Origin: Liolophura sinensis
Lineage: Eukaryota; Mollusca; Polyplacophora; Chitonida; Chitonidae
Length of the DNA: 64,000 nucleotides
Assembly (NCBI RefSeq): GCF_032854445.1
Contig: NC_088295.1
Location: forward strand, 44,753,385 to 44,817,384
Reading direction: 5' to 3'
The position numbers and the translations under genes are program-made. The notes below the pieces were generated by a model, which had not been told where the DNA came from, did no database searches, and saw only the letters and a list, made by a program, of their open reading frames with translations. Position 1 is the first letter of the stretch; every line of letters begins with the position of its first letter. Below are positions 27,425 to 39,802 of the stretch, piece by piece.

Positions 27425-28725
27425 CAAGAAATATCACATCTGATGACATTCAGTGGCAGATTTATCAAAGGCTGACCTTAAATAGCCAGTTTTTGGAATT
27501 CGTTTTAACCAATGTTTTAAAAAAAATTCCAATACAGCTAGACAAAAGATTGAACATCAAAGCTAGTTTACATTAGAAAATTTAATCAGGCCTGATAGCA
27601 TTAATCAAAGCTGGAGTCTTCAAAGCTGGCTGTGACATGTTAAATATTTTTCATTCGTAGAACCATAAAACAGTGCCTATGGTCATAATTTTTCCCAAAT
27701 CCTGACCAGAAAATGAAAAAAATCCTGACCAGAAAATTTTAACCACAAATTAAATGCTAAATAAAACCTGACAATTAATGAATGTCCATGTACTGAATAG
27801 CTAACACAGTGTAACTATAATACATGTAAAAGAAAATTATTATTAGATTAAAAGAAAATACACAGACTTACCTATATAATACTATAATCCTGTTAATCTT
27901 CTTAACATGTGATCAACATGTTTACCACTGAATGAAGGAGTAATCCCAAATGACCAATCAAAGCGATGACCGGATAATATTGGCCAAATTGTTTAACACA
28001 GGTCAGGTTTTGTATTAGCCTGCTAACCTTGTTATGGTCAACACAGCGTGGGTATTGTCTGTAGCACTGTAGCACTGCTGCACTGTATGCTTTCACACTC
28101 GCACATTAGGTCTCTATGCAAGGGTGGTCACTGCATACTAAGTCCACCAAATCTAGCTTTCAGCCAATCACTAAATTTTGGCACGCGAACAAAGACGCAT
28201 CCTGCACCCTCTAGCTATTTTGCAAAAATTTTGTAAGAGATCTTTTCCTGCATTGGATACAGGTCGTTCCTATCTAATTCACCCAATAATTTCTGCAGAC
28301 CATAGCATAGCTGTGAAGGGTGAACTGATTCCCTACACACTGGCTTCAACCCTCCATCACTTACTCACAACTGGCAGAGTCCATGTCGGCTAATAGCGGG
28401 GGACACAGCCTCCCAGAGGACAAAAAAAAAAAAAACAGCCACTGATTGTGCTAATATTATACTGTGCCTATCATACTCGAGTAGAATGGATTTCTAATAG
28501 TCGCAAAAGAAATTTTATGCTCTAAAATTCAAAACAGGGTCGATAATCCTGCAAACCATAAAGCAAATTGGGAAAGGGAAAAATGAGAGGAAAAAATATG
28601 ACAGAAAAAAAAGGCTTGAGAACTTTCAAGCCCATTGTTATTTCAAACTGAATAAATTATCTTTTTGAGCTCTACAGATGGGACAGTTCCTATAACTATG
28701 AAAAAACCAATGAAATGGGACTTAC

Positions 28726-28778
28726 CATTTGGGCTGAGTTTTTGGGCTTCATTTTGATGTCTTTCACTTTTTCATTGG
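28726..28778 (-). CDS. NAV: Neuron navigator, coding exon 3: CH domain continued
   Basis: A 53-bp exon on the minus strand with a TTTTCATTTCAG acceptor and a GTAAGT donor. The single base left by exon 2 (A) joins its first two bases (CC) to make ACC, and the frame reads TNEKVKDIKMKPKNSAQM, ending in phase 0. Vertebrate NAV proteins have ANEKV-EDI-...-PKSQSQM at exactly this point in the CH domain, so length, frame and residues all agree. In the family the next exon should begin near IENVD and run to the conserved GNLKAILGLFFSLS stretch that closes the domain. I searched both by eye and by expected codons from here to position 1 and did not find it. The remainder of the CH domain, the serine-rich and coiled-coil middle, and the AAA+ region are therefore taken to lie outside the window. 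Confidence 0.92.
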
Positions 28779-31700
28779 CTGAAATGAAAAGCAAGAGGTG
28801 TGAGTCATTTCCAGGCCATCTCCATGGTTACGGCTGAATGACAACATTAATGGCTTGTCAGAGACTTGTCGACAAAGAGTGCAATCAATATTGACAACAA
28901 CAGCATAGCTCTAATAGGGGCACATATTACAAGTAAAAATCAATTTGTAAACAGATAGTTCCCTATTTATAGTTTCAACCAGTTTTCTGCTTTTGTTGGT
29001 ACTTGAAGGTTTTGTATGGCTCTATAATGAAGACCAGGTCAATATCAAGAAGTAGAAACAAACCCCAAGGTTTGTACTGCTTTTATTAATGTATACACAA
29101 CACCCTTTCACATAACTGTGCTATGCTAAACATAACTCAAGCGCTTCACTGATATATTGACTTATGAGAAAAGTGGTGCATGCATTATGCGAATGTATGT
29201 ATGACCCACATTGTTTTTTATCTGAAATTAACAACTGATATATCAATTTGTGCCCAATGTAATGCATGTACATGTATATAGGAGCATGACCCATATTTTT
29301 TGTGTCCCTATTAAATAAATTATCAGTAATAAAGGTTTTGAATATAGATGCACATAAATGTAAAGGACACAAACAATTAGTCAGGTCAGCAGATTAAATT
29401 GAATTTAGTAATTTTCTGATACCCTGAATTATATTACAAAATGTAACACATACTGTACCCCAAGAAAACTTTTTCAATTACTTGTTAAGCCACTAATCAC
29501 AAGACTACAAGTTAAAATTATATCCACTTCCGGCTTTTTCTCCCTCTAAAGAATGTAATCCCCTGTAAAAATACCATTCATATTTTCTTTAAATTGAAGA
29601 AAAGAAAAGCATCTTTTCAGTCCAGTATTTAAAAAATATTTCTTTGAAACAAAAACTGTAAAGGTCAGAAGTATAAATAAAAACAGTGCTCTTGCAGTTT
29701 CTAACCAATTATTTCAGTGATGCTAAAGTTTTTACTGAACCCTACAGTCTTTTGAAGGTCATTAATGGCAGAAAAATGTGAAAAGCTTACTCTAAAGGCT
29801 TTCTTTAAAGAGTTAAGTAGAAATGCCACATTTTTTCTTTACTTTTTTAGCCTCATGGAGTGGATCAGAACACCACGGTCGCGTAAATCAACACCTTAAT
29901 GGCAACTGACTGAAGAGGCATGAAATAGCCATCAGTGATGTAGGAGACCAGGGAGATGCGTAGGATGATAAAAACATAAATGCTTAGATTCAACTGAAGG
30001 GGAGTATAAATACTAAAATGGTTGTCTTTGATCTTGCTTGCCACAGAAGGCCTTCCTTAACAGACACTGGAGAAGAACTCATTGATTGATATGATTTCAA
30101 TTCAGGCAATATTCAACTTTGTAGAAAAAAAAAACAGAACATGGCACAATAACACAAAAGACTAGCTCCTTTAAAGAAGCACATGTTCAGAGCACAATTT
30201 CAAATGATTTCAATCAGACTTAAACAATTAGGCTAACTTTAGTACGATTGGAGACTTTTCTTACATAACTGAGCAAAAATTAAGATTCATAAGATCATCC
30301 TAACTCATATACGATAAAAAAAAATTCTTATTATATTTCATAATAAAAAACACAAACCCTTCCAGTGGTATTTCTGAGATCATTGACTACTACGATATTG
30401 AACTGCTACTTTTTACTTGGCTTATTCTGTTAATCATGTCCAACTGACCAATAGATTTGCCTCATTTCCATATTCCCAAAAACCACGTTAGGGAACATTG
30501 TGGCTATTCTTTTCAAAGTTTTATCATAACTATAATTACGATCAAATTACTTCGCCACAATCAGGTACAAGACTGCATGAGACTGAACTTGACCTACAGT
30601 GGTTAACGGTTAACTAAAGATGGTCGAGTTGAACAATTTAGAACTTTTTCTTTTTATTGAACCAGTGATCAATACATGATAATCCATGGTGACATCCAGG
30701 ATCACTGCTACCACATGTTTTGCAAATCCCAGTGATCTTTCAAGGGTAAAGGAGGATACGTTGGTTTAACAAAAGATCCAAATTTGCCAGCAAAATTCAT
30801 ACAAAAAAACCTTGCAGAGGTAATTGTTATCGACTCTTTTCAGATGTCAACAACACAATTTAAAACGGAATCACTTACAACCATAAAGCCCAGCTCAGCA
30901 ACAAATGGCTATAAAAAACAGATTGGCAAAAAGTTCTTCAACGTACTTGAAGCATTAGCCACAAGAGAAAATGTTGTACACTCTAATGTTCTGCTTAAGT
31001 TTTTTTTTTGTCTTTTATTTTCTTTTTTTTTTTCCAGCCTACACTTCAGGGTTAAATTAGCCCTACTGGAAAAAAGGTAAAAAGTTGATTATTCAGAGCG
31101 GATTGAACAGGAGAGCCATCAATAGCATGAGTAATAATAGTCTATGATCAAGTATCACCGACTCTCAGAATCTACTCTGAAAGAGTTTTGACAGTTACGA
31201 TGTAGTTTGTACATGACTCACTCGCAACTGATGAGTTTGTATTCCACCTTCAACCTTTGGAATGATTAATATTCTACTAAGTCTTACCATCATCCATTAG
31301 GTTGTGTGGACCAGTTTTCTCTATTACAACTCGACAGATCACTATCTTCACTACGGTTAAGGGTAAAGATTTGCTGTACCCAACCATGTACTAGAAGTAG
31401 GTAAGACTACGTAAGACAACAATGTCCCAGAAAATCAATAGACGTTACATGTACAATGTATCTCTCGAAGCCCTCAATCACTTTTTCTTCTTTGAGACTA
31501 TCCATAGTTAGCATAACTAGCATCCATAACTACACACTGCCCAACCATTAGTACCATAATTAATAGTACACAAACACATACCTGCAATAAAAACTCATAC
31601 TAATCAAATTTTTTTTTTGGAGTCAAATTGTTGAAATATGAATATAAACAATTGTCACAAGACAAATCACATTGTTAATTAGAAAATTGTGCAGATTGTT

Positions 31701-31788
31701 TACCATAATTTGCACCATTCACAACAACAAATTTTGAAATCATTCAAGTTTTATGAAATATTTGTAAGAAAAGATACATTATCCACTT

Positions 31789-31806
31789 AATATATATATA
31801 TATATC
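31789..31806. repeat. TA microsatellite
   Basis: Nine TA units lie just upstream of the deleted V-SINE at 31.8 kb. Confidence 0.9.
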
Positions 31807-31824
31807 TACAAGCATAAATGGCAT

Positions 31825-31933
31825 TGATTTATTGATTTATTTATTTGATTGGTGTTTTAAAAAAAACATGACTATCTGCAAATTGGTGGCTGACCTTCCC
31901 AGGTCAGGAACCCAGCATGAGCTGGACTTGGAC
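31825..31933 (-). mobile_element. Internally deleted RUDI-like V-SINE
   Basis: The tail and the tRNA B-box end (CCAAGTCCAGCTCATGCTGG) are present, but most of the V domain is replaced by a short A-rich junction. Perfect TSDs, AAATGGCAT (31816-31824 and 31934-31942), bracket it. Either the deletion came after insertion or a rearranged RNA was inserted. Confidence 0.85.
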
Positions 31934-32211
31934 AAATGGCATAGATAATTTACTGCACAAGTAATGTAATTATTTACAACATTTATGATTTCTTCTCCAA
32001 AATATAGTTGATTTTTATATATCTAATAAGTGAATTTTTTTATGTAGCTGAATTCATTCTTGTGTTAAAGTCCACAGTTTTTCCCCTTGTCTACCGCCAA
32101 TGGGGCACGCGCAGATTTTCCTCTCACAAAAGGTGGCGCTAATGTTGCAAGTCACAAGTCTTTTGTTGTGTGATGTGAAACACGTCGCGTACTGCAGTTT
32201 CACCTGTGACG

Positions 32212-32855
32212 TATCTGGTCTACTCGCTGTGATGTATCTGGTCTACCCGCTGTGACGTATCTGGTCTACCTGCTGTCATGTATCTGGTCTAACCGCTGTG
32301 ATGTATCTGGTCTACCTGCTGTGACATATCTGGTCTACCCACTGTTATGTATCTGGTCTACCCGTTGTGACATATCTGGTCTACCCACTGTGACATATCT
32401 GGTCTACCCACTGTGACATATCTGGTCTACCCGCTGTGACGTATCTGGTCTACCCACTGTTATGTATCTGGTCTACCCGTTGTGACATATCTGGTCTACC
32501 CACTGTGACATATCTGGTCTACCCCCTGTGACATATCTGGTCTACCTGCTGTGACATATCTGGTCTACCCACTGTTATGTATCTGGTCTACCCGTTGTGA
32601 CATATCTAGTCTACCCACTGTGACATATCTGGTCTACCCACTGTTATGTATCTGGTCTACCCACTGTGACATATCTGATCTACCCACTGTGACATATCTG
32701 GTCTACCTGCTGTGACATATCTGGTCTACCCACTGTTATGTATCTGGTCTACCCGTTGTGACATATCTGGTCTACCCACTGTTATGTATGTGGTGTACCC
32801 GTTGTGACATATCTGGTCTACCCCCTGTGACATATCTGGTCTACCCCCTGTGATG
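32212..32855. repeat. 23-bp minisatellite, 28 copies
   Basis: Units of the form TATCTGGTCTACCCACTGTGACA repeat 28 times without a length change (28 x 23 = 644 bp). Variation is concentrated at positions 14-16 and 19-23 of the unit. Variant pairs ending TTATG and then starting CCCGTTG recur at units 6-7, 11-12 and 16-17, giving a partial five-unit (115-bp) higher-order period. The array lies in NAV intron 2. Confidence 0.98.
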
Positions 32856-33140
32856 TCATGCTGTTGATGCTGCAGTGAAATGTCACTGAAATGATACGCT
32901 ACGTTCCATTTCAGACTTCTGCCGGTATCCCATTTAATCTCCTACTATAATAAATTTTGCTTTGTTACCTGGTTGCTTTGAAGCTTACATATGTACACAA
33001 AATACATTACATGAATAAAAATCTTACAAAATGTGATTATAAAGCTGAACCGTAATAGCTACAGACTGTGTCTGTAGTCTGTACATCCAAGTACATGCAT
33101 GACCAGCTCAAAGTTTATATGAAACCTACTTAATTTTTAA

Positions 33141-33165
33141 CCCCCCCCCCCGCCCCGCCCCCCCC
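33141..33165. repeat. Poly-C tract
   Basis: A run of C interrupted by two G bases. On the minus strand it is a G tract able to form quadruplex structures. Similar runs occur at 6757-6781 and 41005-41015, and as poly-G at 27401-27424. Confidence 0.9.
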
Positions 33166-35449
33166 AAATGTACATTCACAGTTATGTTAAAAAAAACTAC
33201 TATGCTAGCTAATCTCTCAATTCCCCAAAAATGTTCCTATTACAACATGGGGTTCATAGCCTATTCTGTGAGTGAAGACAACACAGGATATCCAGCTGTT
33301 CGCAGAGGTTATCTCCCTTGATTCCCACATCGGTTAATACAAACTTCCATGCTATCTGTGTTAGGGATACAAATTTATGTTGGCGGATGTTGTTTGCATA
33401 AAAATTAGTATTACACAGGTAGTTCTCTAATTACAGTGCTGCTATAAAAGCTTAACCACTCCTTCCAGCACTGATTCCCCTCACCCCTCAACCTTTTGTT
33501 ACAAATGAATAATGTACCATCAGCAAATTCTCTTTGCACTGCTATTCCAAGGCTTCCTGTTGTTAGGTATTCTAACAGTAGTTAAGTGCACATTCTGATA
33601 TCCTAATGTTATTTCATTGATTTTTCGCAAACTATACTATGTGTATGTGCTTTAGCAAATTAAAACTGCGGCACTTCAAAGACTTGAATATGGCCTGAAA
33701 TCAAGGCCTGGCATTGAAAGTCAATAGCCACATATACATATGTACTTCCTTTTCCAAATAGATGAATTTGTGAGGCCAACATGGTGGGCCTTAGTTATCA
33801 AGCACAAAGATGAGATGTCATTTTTTTAAATAATTTTTTATAATGAAAATATCATGGACAAAAATCAAAGAGAAGAAAATTATTAACCCTTAAAGGACAA
33901 TGCTGATTAAAGCAAGTCAATTCTAGAGATTTTATACCCTTGATACAACACATCCCTCAAAATTAAATATCTTTTCCTTCCAAAAAGTTTTTATCAGAGT
34001 AATGCTGACTGAAAAAGAAATTAATAAACACAATATATCTTTAACAAAATCTGACAGTAGCTGATGATTTTTTTCAACCCCTATTATAATTTATATTACT
34101 TTTGGGTTTTAGAAATCCCACCATGTACGAAACTAGGATGTATTAATTAACATTGGGTGATGTTTATACAGTGGTTAACTTTGGATAAACTGACAAGACT
34201 CTCTATCATCTCTAGGATATAAGAAATTACAACCTAAGGTTTTTACAGTGCATAACATATATACAATTACATGTTCAATATTAATTTCCAAAATACATAT
34301 AATTTTAAGGACATTATACCTTGGGACTCTCTCAGCACACTGCTGAACGATGGATATACAAGAAACACAAACCTAACTTTTTTTTCAAACAGTAACCCAA
34401 ATGCGCTATGAGCATTCTTAGGTCAGAAAACATTGATGTTGTCTGTGAATAATATCAAAAATGACATTAGATATTTACGGATCAAAATTAAATCTGGTTG
34501 AATGCCTCCTGATTTACTGTACCCTACCAACAGTCGCAGTTTAACTAACACTCGCCCACCCACCTCATCTAGCGGCCTATCAGAATTAGCAGATTCTGTT
34601 TCCCCTATAAAGCAACCCATTTTGAACCATGTTGCTTTTGGTAGAAATTTTTAAAAATGTACATGCTGATGAAACAATGGTATCATATCTTTTAACCAAT
34701 GTTTGTTCAAAGATTTTTTTTTACCCTTAATCATCACCCACAACTTAATTAAGTCTTAAATCTAAACCATCATTTATAACTGTACACTTTAGTTAATTAT
34801 CCAATTTCTTGTGTACTTGTGTACATGCATGTAAAACAGAACAAATTTTATATGGATTAAAACACCCAGACCAATTCAGCAAAGAAGGAATGTGAAAATA
34901 ATCGAGGTATACAGTTTTATCTTTTGCAGCAAGTTTTAATGAAACTGTTGGGGATATAACTGTATCTATCGTGTCATAATCAATCTTTTGTGTGTGTTAA
35001 ACTCGAGAGCTCTATACAGACCCCTAATCTGTATGGGAACTCACAGATGGGAAATATCTCAAAACACATCTTTTTCAGCTATTGTTTTACAAATGCTATT
35101 TGGTTTTTTGGAAAAATTGCAGACTGCATTAACAGTTTCAAACAATGCTACATAAATGTCATGTCAGACATAAAAAATACCAACCTTATCTGTCAGACTA
35201 CTGAACTCTGCAAATACATCAGTACAGAAAGGCTCTACAGACAAATCTCACTAATTCAAAACATGGCATGTGTCTGTACATAAAAGCCTCCTCGCTCAGT
35301 CTCCTCATCCATCTGTACTTGCCAATTGTAATAGCAATTCCAAATGTCCTGTATCACATTTTTTGTCCATTTCTCTATAGGGCTAAGTCATACACGTGTA
35401 TGCCAAGAAAACTTACATATGAGTAAGCTCACGTTCATCTATAGAAGAG

Positions 35450-35711
35450 GGGGGCCTCCGTGGCTCAGTTGGTTAGCGTGCTAGCGCAGCGTAATGACCC
35501 AGGAGCCTCTCACCAACGCTGTCGCTATGAGCTCATGCTGGCTTCCTCTCCGGCCATAAGTGGGAAGGTCTGTCATCAACCTGCGGATGATCGTGGGCTT
35601 CCCCCAGGCTCTGCGTGGTTTCCTCCCACCATAATGCTGGCATCCGATGTATAAGTGAAATATTCTTGAGTACCGCGTAAAACACCAATCAAATAAATAA
35701 ATAAATAAATG
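35450..35711 (+). mobile_element. Full-length RUDI-like V-SINE, reference copy of the window
   Basis: Best copy for reading the family structure. Positions about 35452-35525 form the tRNA-derived head, with A box TGGCTCAGTTGG and a B-box region that has lost bases here (compare GAGTTCAAGTC in the copy at 56.6 kb). A linker CTTCCTCTCCGG follows. The domain at 35593-35630 (GTGGGCTTCCCCC ... GTTTCCTCCCACC) matches the V-SINE superfamily core. The 3' part reads GAAATATTCTTGAGTACCGC and ends AACACCAATCAAATAAATAA, repeated as AAAT. TSDs are CATCTATAGAAGAG (35436-35449) and CATCTATACAAGAG (35712-35725). The overlapping ORFs on both strands are non-genic. The superfamily name is from memory of the V domain; assignment to RUDI itself is an inference. 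Confidence 0.9.
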
Positions 35712-36916
35712 CATCTATACAAGAGTGTAAAGCCTAGGTAAATACATGGTTTTGTTTTTGACTTTGTTTTAATTTTAATACCTTACCAAGAGCTGAAAGC
35801 ATACATGTATAAGTACCCTTGGACAGTTAACACGAAGAAATACACAGGAGAGTCGGGAAGGGACGCAATACCACTGGTATAAGCAACTCACCTGTATAAG
35901 CAACGCATCATATTTACCCAGAAAATGGAAACAGAACAAGTGTAAAAAACAAAACCTGTTAGATGTAGTGGAAATTTCTCTTTTTCTAGGAGGTGGAGAG
36001 ATGTGGGTCAAGAACTGGAGGCTGTATTGTTGTATTATGTATTTCAATTAAGTTCCACCTTCCACCAAAAATGCCAAAATGGTTGAAATTTTACGAGGTA
36101 TCCCAAGAACTAATCCCTCACCCCTGAGGTTCATCTGACCCTTTAACAGGTGCTTGGCTTGACACCTGGAGTGACTGATCCTAGCTCCAAATGCGTCATC
36201 CCAATGCTTCACGTGTCCACAGGTGATAATGAATTAGTGATCTTATGCGTGCTGGGCCTCACTAAACTTTATCCTACATGAGATTTAACTGATCACCGTC
36301 ACACACTTTAAGATTACCCAACCTCCAAACCTATGCTTCAAATCTGTTAAAAAAACCTAGCACAATTTCTCATAATTTACAAAAGTAAATTTTTAAGCTT
36401 AAAGTAAAATGACCTTTAGATGATAAGTTAGGAACTCAAAGATGTGACCTCCAAAAGTCCTGTAGCAATCACGGCATCACAACACCACTGCACATGCATC
36501 ATTTCTGTTACAAAGAAAGATATTTCACAAGATCTATGAGCTCAAGCTGAAGGGGTTTCACAAGAAAGCCAGACTGTAATACGTAACCGTGACCCATTGA
36601 TTCACGGCAACTTCGTACATTGTTAACAATGGACCCTTTCACGAAGGAGATGCAAAATGAATGACGTCAAGGTGGCTTCTTAATTTTGGCAAGGCACTGC
36701 TTCACACTTGTTTTGTCAAGTGGCAGCCAACAGCAAAAAAGAACAGAAGTACATATTAATGGCCTACTGAGTACATATAGCTTAAATCAACCACTGTCAA
36801 CAGAATTTTCCTACAAAATAACTAACATGTTCTTAGGCTGGTCCAACACAAAACTATCCACGACAAACACAAATTCATAAAACAGGACATTTTCAAAGTC
36901 CACTTCTATCTTGATC

Positions 36917-37059
36917 AAGGTCTGTCAGCAACCTGCGGATGGTCGTGGGTTTCCCCCGGGCTCTGCCCGGTTTCCACCCACCATAATGCTGGCCGCAGTC
37001 GTATAAGTGAAATATTCTTGGGTACGGCGTAAAACACCAATCAAAAAAAAAAAAAAAAA
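36917..37059 (+). mobile_element. 5'-truncated RUDI-like V-SINE
   Basis: The copy begins within the linker (AGGTCTGTCAGCAACC), keeps the V-type domain with the GC hairpin CCCCGGGCTCTGCCCGG, and ends in an uninterrupted A run rather than AAAT repeats. Exact 12-bp TSDs, TCTATCTTGATC, lie at 36905-36916 and 37060-37071. Confidence 0.92.
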
Positions 37060-38718
37060 TCTATCTTGATCTGGCTCAGTCTTATTTGATGATTGATGTA
37101 GCTACTCAAGCTGTCTTTCAAGGGAGATAATCCTTTTACCCCTTGCAATGTCTGCGCTTACATTTGGCAAAGGCTGACAAAGGTTATGATCAACAAAGGT
37201 CAGTGGAGCAGTATAAGGGCAGCAAGTTCGATAACTGCTATGGTAAAGTGTGACTGCCATGGACTCTTTTAATTTATAAAGTCTCAAAGTAGCTGGGTTA
37301 TGTGAATTACAGAGACCAATCAGTTGACAGTGACAGTATGTTCCTTAATGTAAATCTGAAATATTTGTGGCTGTTTCTTTACAAAATTCATGAAAGTGCG
37401 TTTCTCTATTAATAATTACCTATGCACAACCAAGCATCTCTGTCGATACTTTTGTTGGTGTTAATTCTTTCTGTCCGTCTGTCTGTCAGCAGCTTTACAG
37501 TACAAAGTTAAGCAACGATTTGAGTTAAATTCTGTGGAAGAGTTGGCCTTGGGCTAAATACCAATCTATTTAATTTTGATGGTTATTAGAATCATGATTT
37601 CAAAATTTTTAAGCAATTCTTCACCACTGATAGATACATGTATGATAGAAATAGATCTTTTATGGGAATTTGTACCTTTACCGGTACCAGGGGTTTGCAC
37701 ACTTCAATCATATGATAAGTTAGAAGCCACAAAGAAACAAAGCACGGCCAAAAGAAAAACCTCCACCGTGAGAAACCCCATGGTAATGACTTTCAACAGT
37801 CTATTTCAAGTGTAGCTCAACGTGTGCATAGTTGTGACTGACATTAACAAAAAAGCAGAGTATAATATTGGATGTGGCATTAAATAATGACAACGCTTTG
37901 TTCATTCTTTGCTCTAAAGTGTGACAGTATCATTACTGATTACAAATTTCTCTTTGATCACATGATTGCTTTTCCTTCACTCAGGTCATTTTAATCAAAC
38001 TTCAAAGATAACAATTACCATGTTCACGTTTTTGAAATATTTCTCACCAAAATACATGCGGTTTGTTCACACGCAATGCTAAGAGCAAATTACACTTCTT
38101 GAACCAAGTGACCTCTTTTTCAATTTAGTTTTCCAGTAGCATAACAGAAAATCAGGCAAGCTGAATTTCTAACAAATTGGAGATCTTGATTTAATACAGA
38201 AGTCTTTGATTCCTCACAACGGTACAAACAAAATAACCCAGTTGCATGATCTTTCCAGCTTGTCTTTGTCAAAAGCCATATTCTTGCTGATTTTGAACAA
38301 AAATTGTGGGTAATTTTTGAATTCACTGTAATCAGGATACGAGTAAGCAATCTGCCTGTTTTCTTTTACAAATGAATAGTCTGTATCTGCTTGGATCTTT
38401 CTCAACAAAAGTTTTTGGTAAAAAGTCAATATGCATGTTTTTTCACACATGATTGCCGATCTAAACTACCTCAGGGATATATGCAGTATGCACCAGAAAA
38501 TTAGTCCGCGACATTGGAGGAAGTAAAAGAATTAAGCTTTACTTTACACTCTTATGCTTCCGTTAATGGGAGATACACCTGGTTACTTATTAGCACATCT
38601 TCCTTATTTCCATCTTGCCACTTTCTGACATATGTTAACACGACCATCTTGTAACAAAACCACCCTTGATATGCTACTGTGTATCTGTAAATTTTGTTAC
38701 TCGTAACACATACTTCAG

Positions 38719-38813
38719 CACAGCAACCTGTGGATGGTCGTGAGTGTCCCCCGGGCTCTGCCCAATTTCTTCCCACCATAATGCTCGCTGCCATCGTATG
38801 AGTGAAATATTCT
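38719..38813 (+). mobile_element. RUDI-like V-SINE fragment truncated at both ends
   Basis: The fragment runs from CAGCAACCTGTGGATGG to GAGTGAAATATTCT and lacks both head and tail. No TSD is visible. It breaks off at a G-rich sequence (GTGGGGGTGGGGGAGG). Confidence 0.85.
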
Positions 38814-39189
38814 ATAGTGGGGGTGGGGGAGGTCACACATGTTGATCAGGATGGAAATGACTGGCAGCTGGTCTAGTTTTCCTTGCACCAAAATGCCTGG
38901 GTTTACTCAGTTAATGTCAAGTAAATTCATAAGTAAAATGAACTGATTCAATTAAATCTATGAATCCAATATGCAATATGAGTCCAATGTATTCACAGCC
39001 ATAAAAATGAATAAAATAAAATAAATTTATTCCATTAAATGAATTTCTACACTATGAAACCAGTTGATCAGTATGTTTGTACATGTATAATGCTCTAAAA
39101 TATAAAATTGAACAAGCAAATTTAGAAAATTATATTCCATGTTTAATATGTAAAACTTATGCTTGTTGTCAAATCTGATGTAAGGGGCA

Positions 39190-39600
39190 ACAAAATTAAT
39201 GTGCACACACACTTTTATCAAAATCAGTAAACATCTGAAGCACGTATTACATGGAAACGAATGACCAATCAGAATTAAAATGAATTTCAAGAATATGTGC
39301 ATGGGCCCATATGGTGTTCAAACTTGATCGAAGCTTACACAAAATGAGCCTTGCCTTGCACACAAAATTTTATCCACATTGGGCAACATTTGGAACAGTT
39401 ACTGCAAGGAAACCAACTTGCCAATCAGAAATAGAGAAGTCATTTCATATGCAAAATTTAAACATGCATCTTCTTGTTTTTCAAATTTGAATTCAGGTTC
39501 TTCAAGGTGAACCTGTGTAAAATTTATATCAAAATCAGATAAAATTAAAAGTTATTACAAGGAAACCAAATCATAAACCCAAATAAATATCCCTTGAAAA
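39190..39600. repeat. Diverged tandem copies of an interspersed repeat
   Basis: Three blocks of about 130-180 bp each contain a phrase of the form ATTACA(T/A)GGAAAC...CCAATCAGAA followed by an A/T-rich stretch and then ATCAAAATCAG or an equivalent (near 39245, 39400 and 39550). A related single block (TATTGCATGGAAACTAATGA then ATCAATCAGAATC) lies at 16280-16330. Copies are heavily diverged; it is probably an old dispersed repeat. The array ends close to NAV exon 2. Confidence 0.5.
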
Positions 39601-39684
39601 GATTGCCCGAAGGCGTAGCAAAAATAAATGAAAGCTACAAATATGTAAGTACTGTGAGAGATTTAGGGGGTGAGGGCTACTTAC

Positions 39685-39802
39685 TGACAGCCTCAATGAC
39701 ATCTGCCAGCAGAACACCATCTGTAATGTCCTCCTGAAGATCAGAGATGAAACGCTTATTTCGCGCCTTCTCCAGGTAATGGTTGGCCCAGTCTGTATAG
39801 AT
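39685..39802 (-). CDS. NAV: Neuron navigator, coding exon 2: start of CH domain
   Basis: A 118-bp exon read on the minus strand, preceded by a GTTGTTGTTTCAG acceptor and followed by a GTAAGT donor. It enters in phase 0 and leaves one base over. It encodes 39 residues beginning IYTDWANHYLEKARNKRF, then DLQEDITDGVLLADVIEAV. This is the opening of the NAV-type calponin-homology domain: the IYTDWANHYL helix, a basic loop, and the LQ-D-DG-LLA signature all match what is known of vertebrate NAV2/NAV3 and worm UNC-53. CH domains bind actin or microtubule-associated partners; the NAV CH domain is single rather than a tandem pair. No stop, frameshift or missing signature residue is seen, so the exon looks intact. 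The combination of motif, splice sites and phase makes this the most secure call in the window. Confidence 0.95.

Larger units (their letters stand above)
1..28725 (-). other. NAV intron 3 (5' part; far end outside window)
   Basis: Everything left of exon 3 is treated as intron, because the next expected CH-domain segment was not found. Apart from the repeats listed separately it is AT-rich sequence with short open frames on both strands and no recognisable protein domain. Stretches 1-4.8, 5.3-8.0, 8.3-10.0, 11.3-12.9, 13.2-21.6 and 22.1-28.7 kb hold nothing I can name. A missed small exon cannot be excluded. Confidence 0.5.
28779..39684 (-). other. NAV intron 2
   Basis: The intron is about 10.9 kb and is bounded by GTAAGT and TTTCAG. 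It contains the 23-bp minisatellite at 32.2-32.9 kb, a poly-C run at 33.14 kb, a TA microsatellite at 31.79 kb, four V-SINE copies (31.8, 35.5, 36.9 and 38.7 kb) and a diverged repeat at 39.2-39.6 kb. No further CH-domain exon is needed, because exons 2 and 3 join in frame. Confidence 0.7.

Noticed and set aside
28048-28393. Plus-strand ORFs of 62 and 71 codons
   Set aside because: No homology recognised and on the wrong strand for NAV; two frames are equally open.
35450-35525. tRNA gene on the plus strand
   Set aside because: The B-box region has lost bases, no cloverleaf forms, and it belongs to a TSD-flanked V-SINE.
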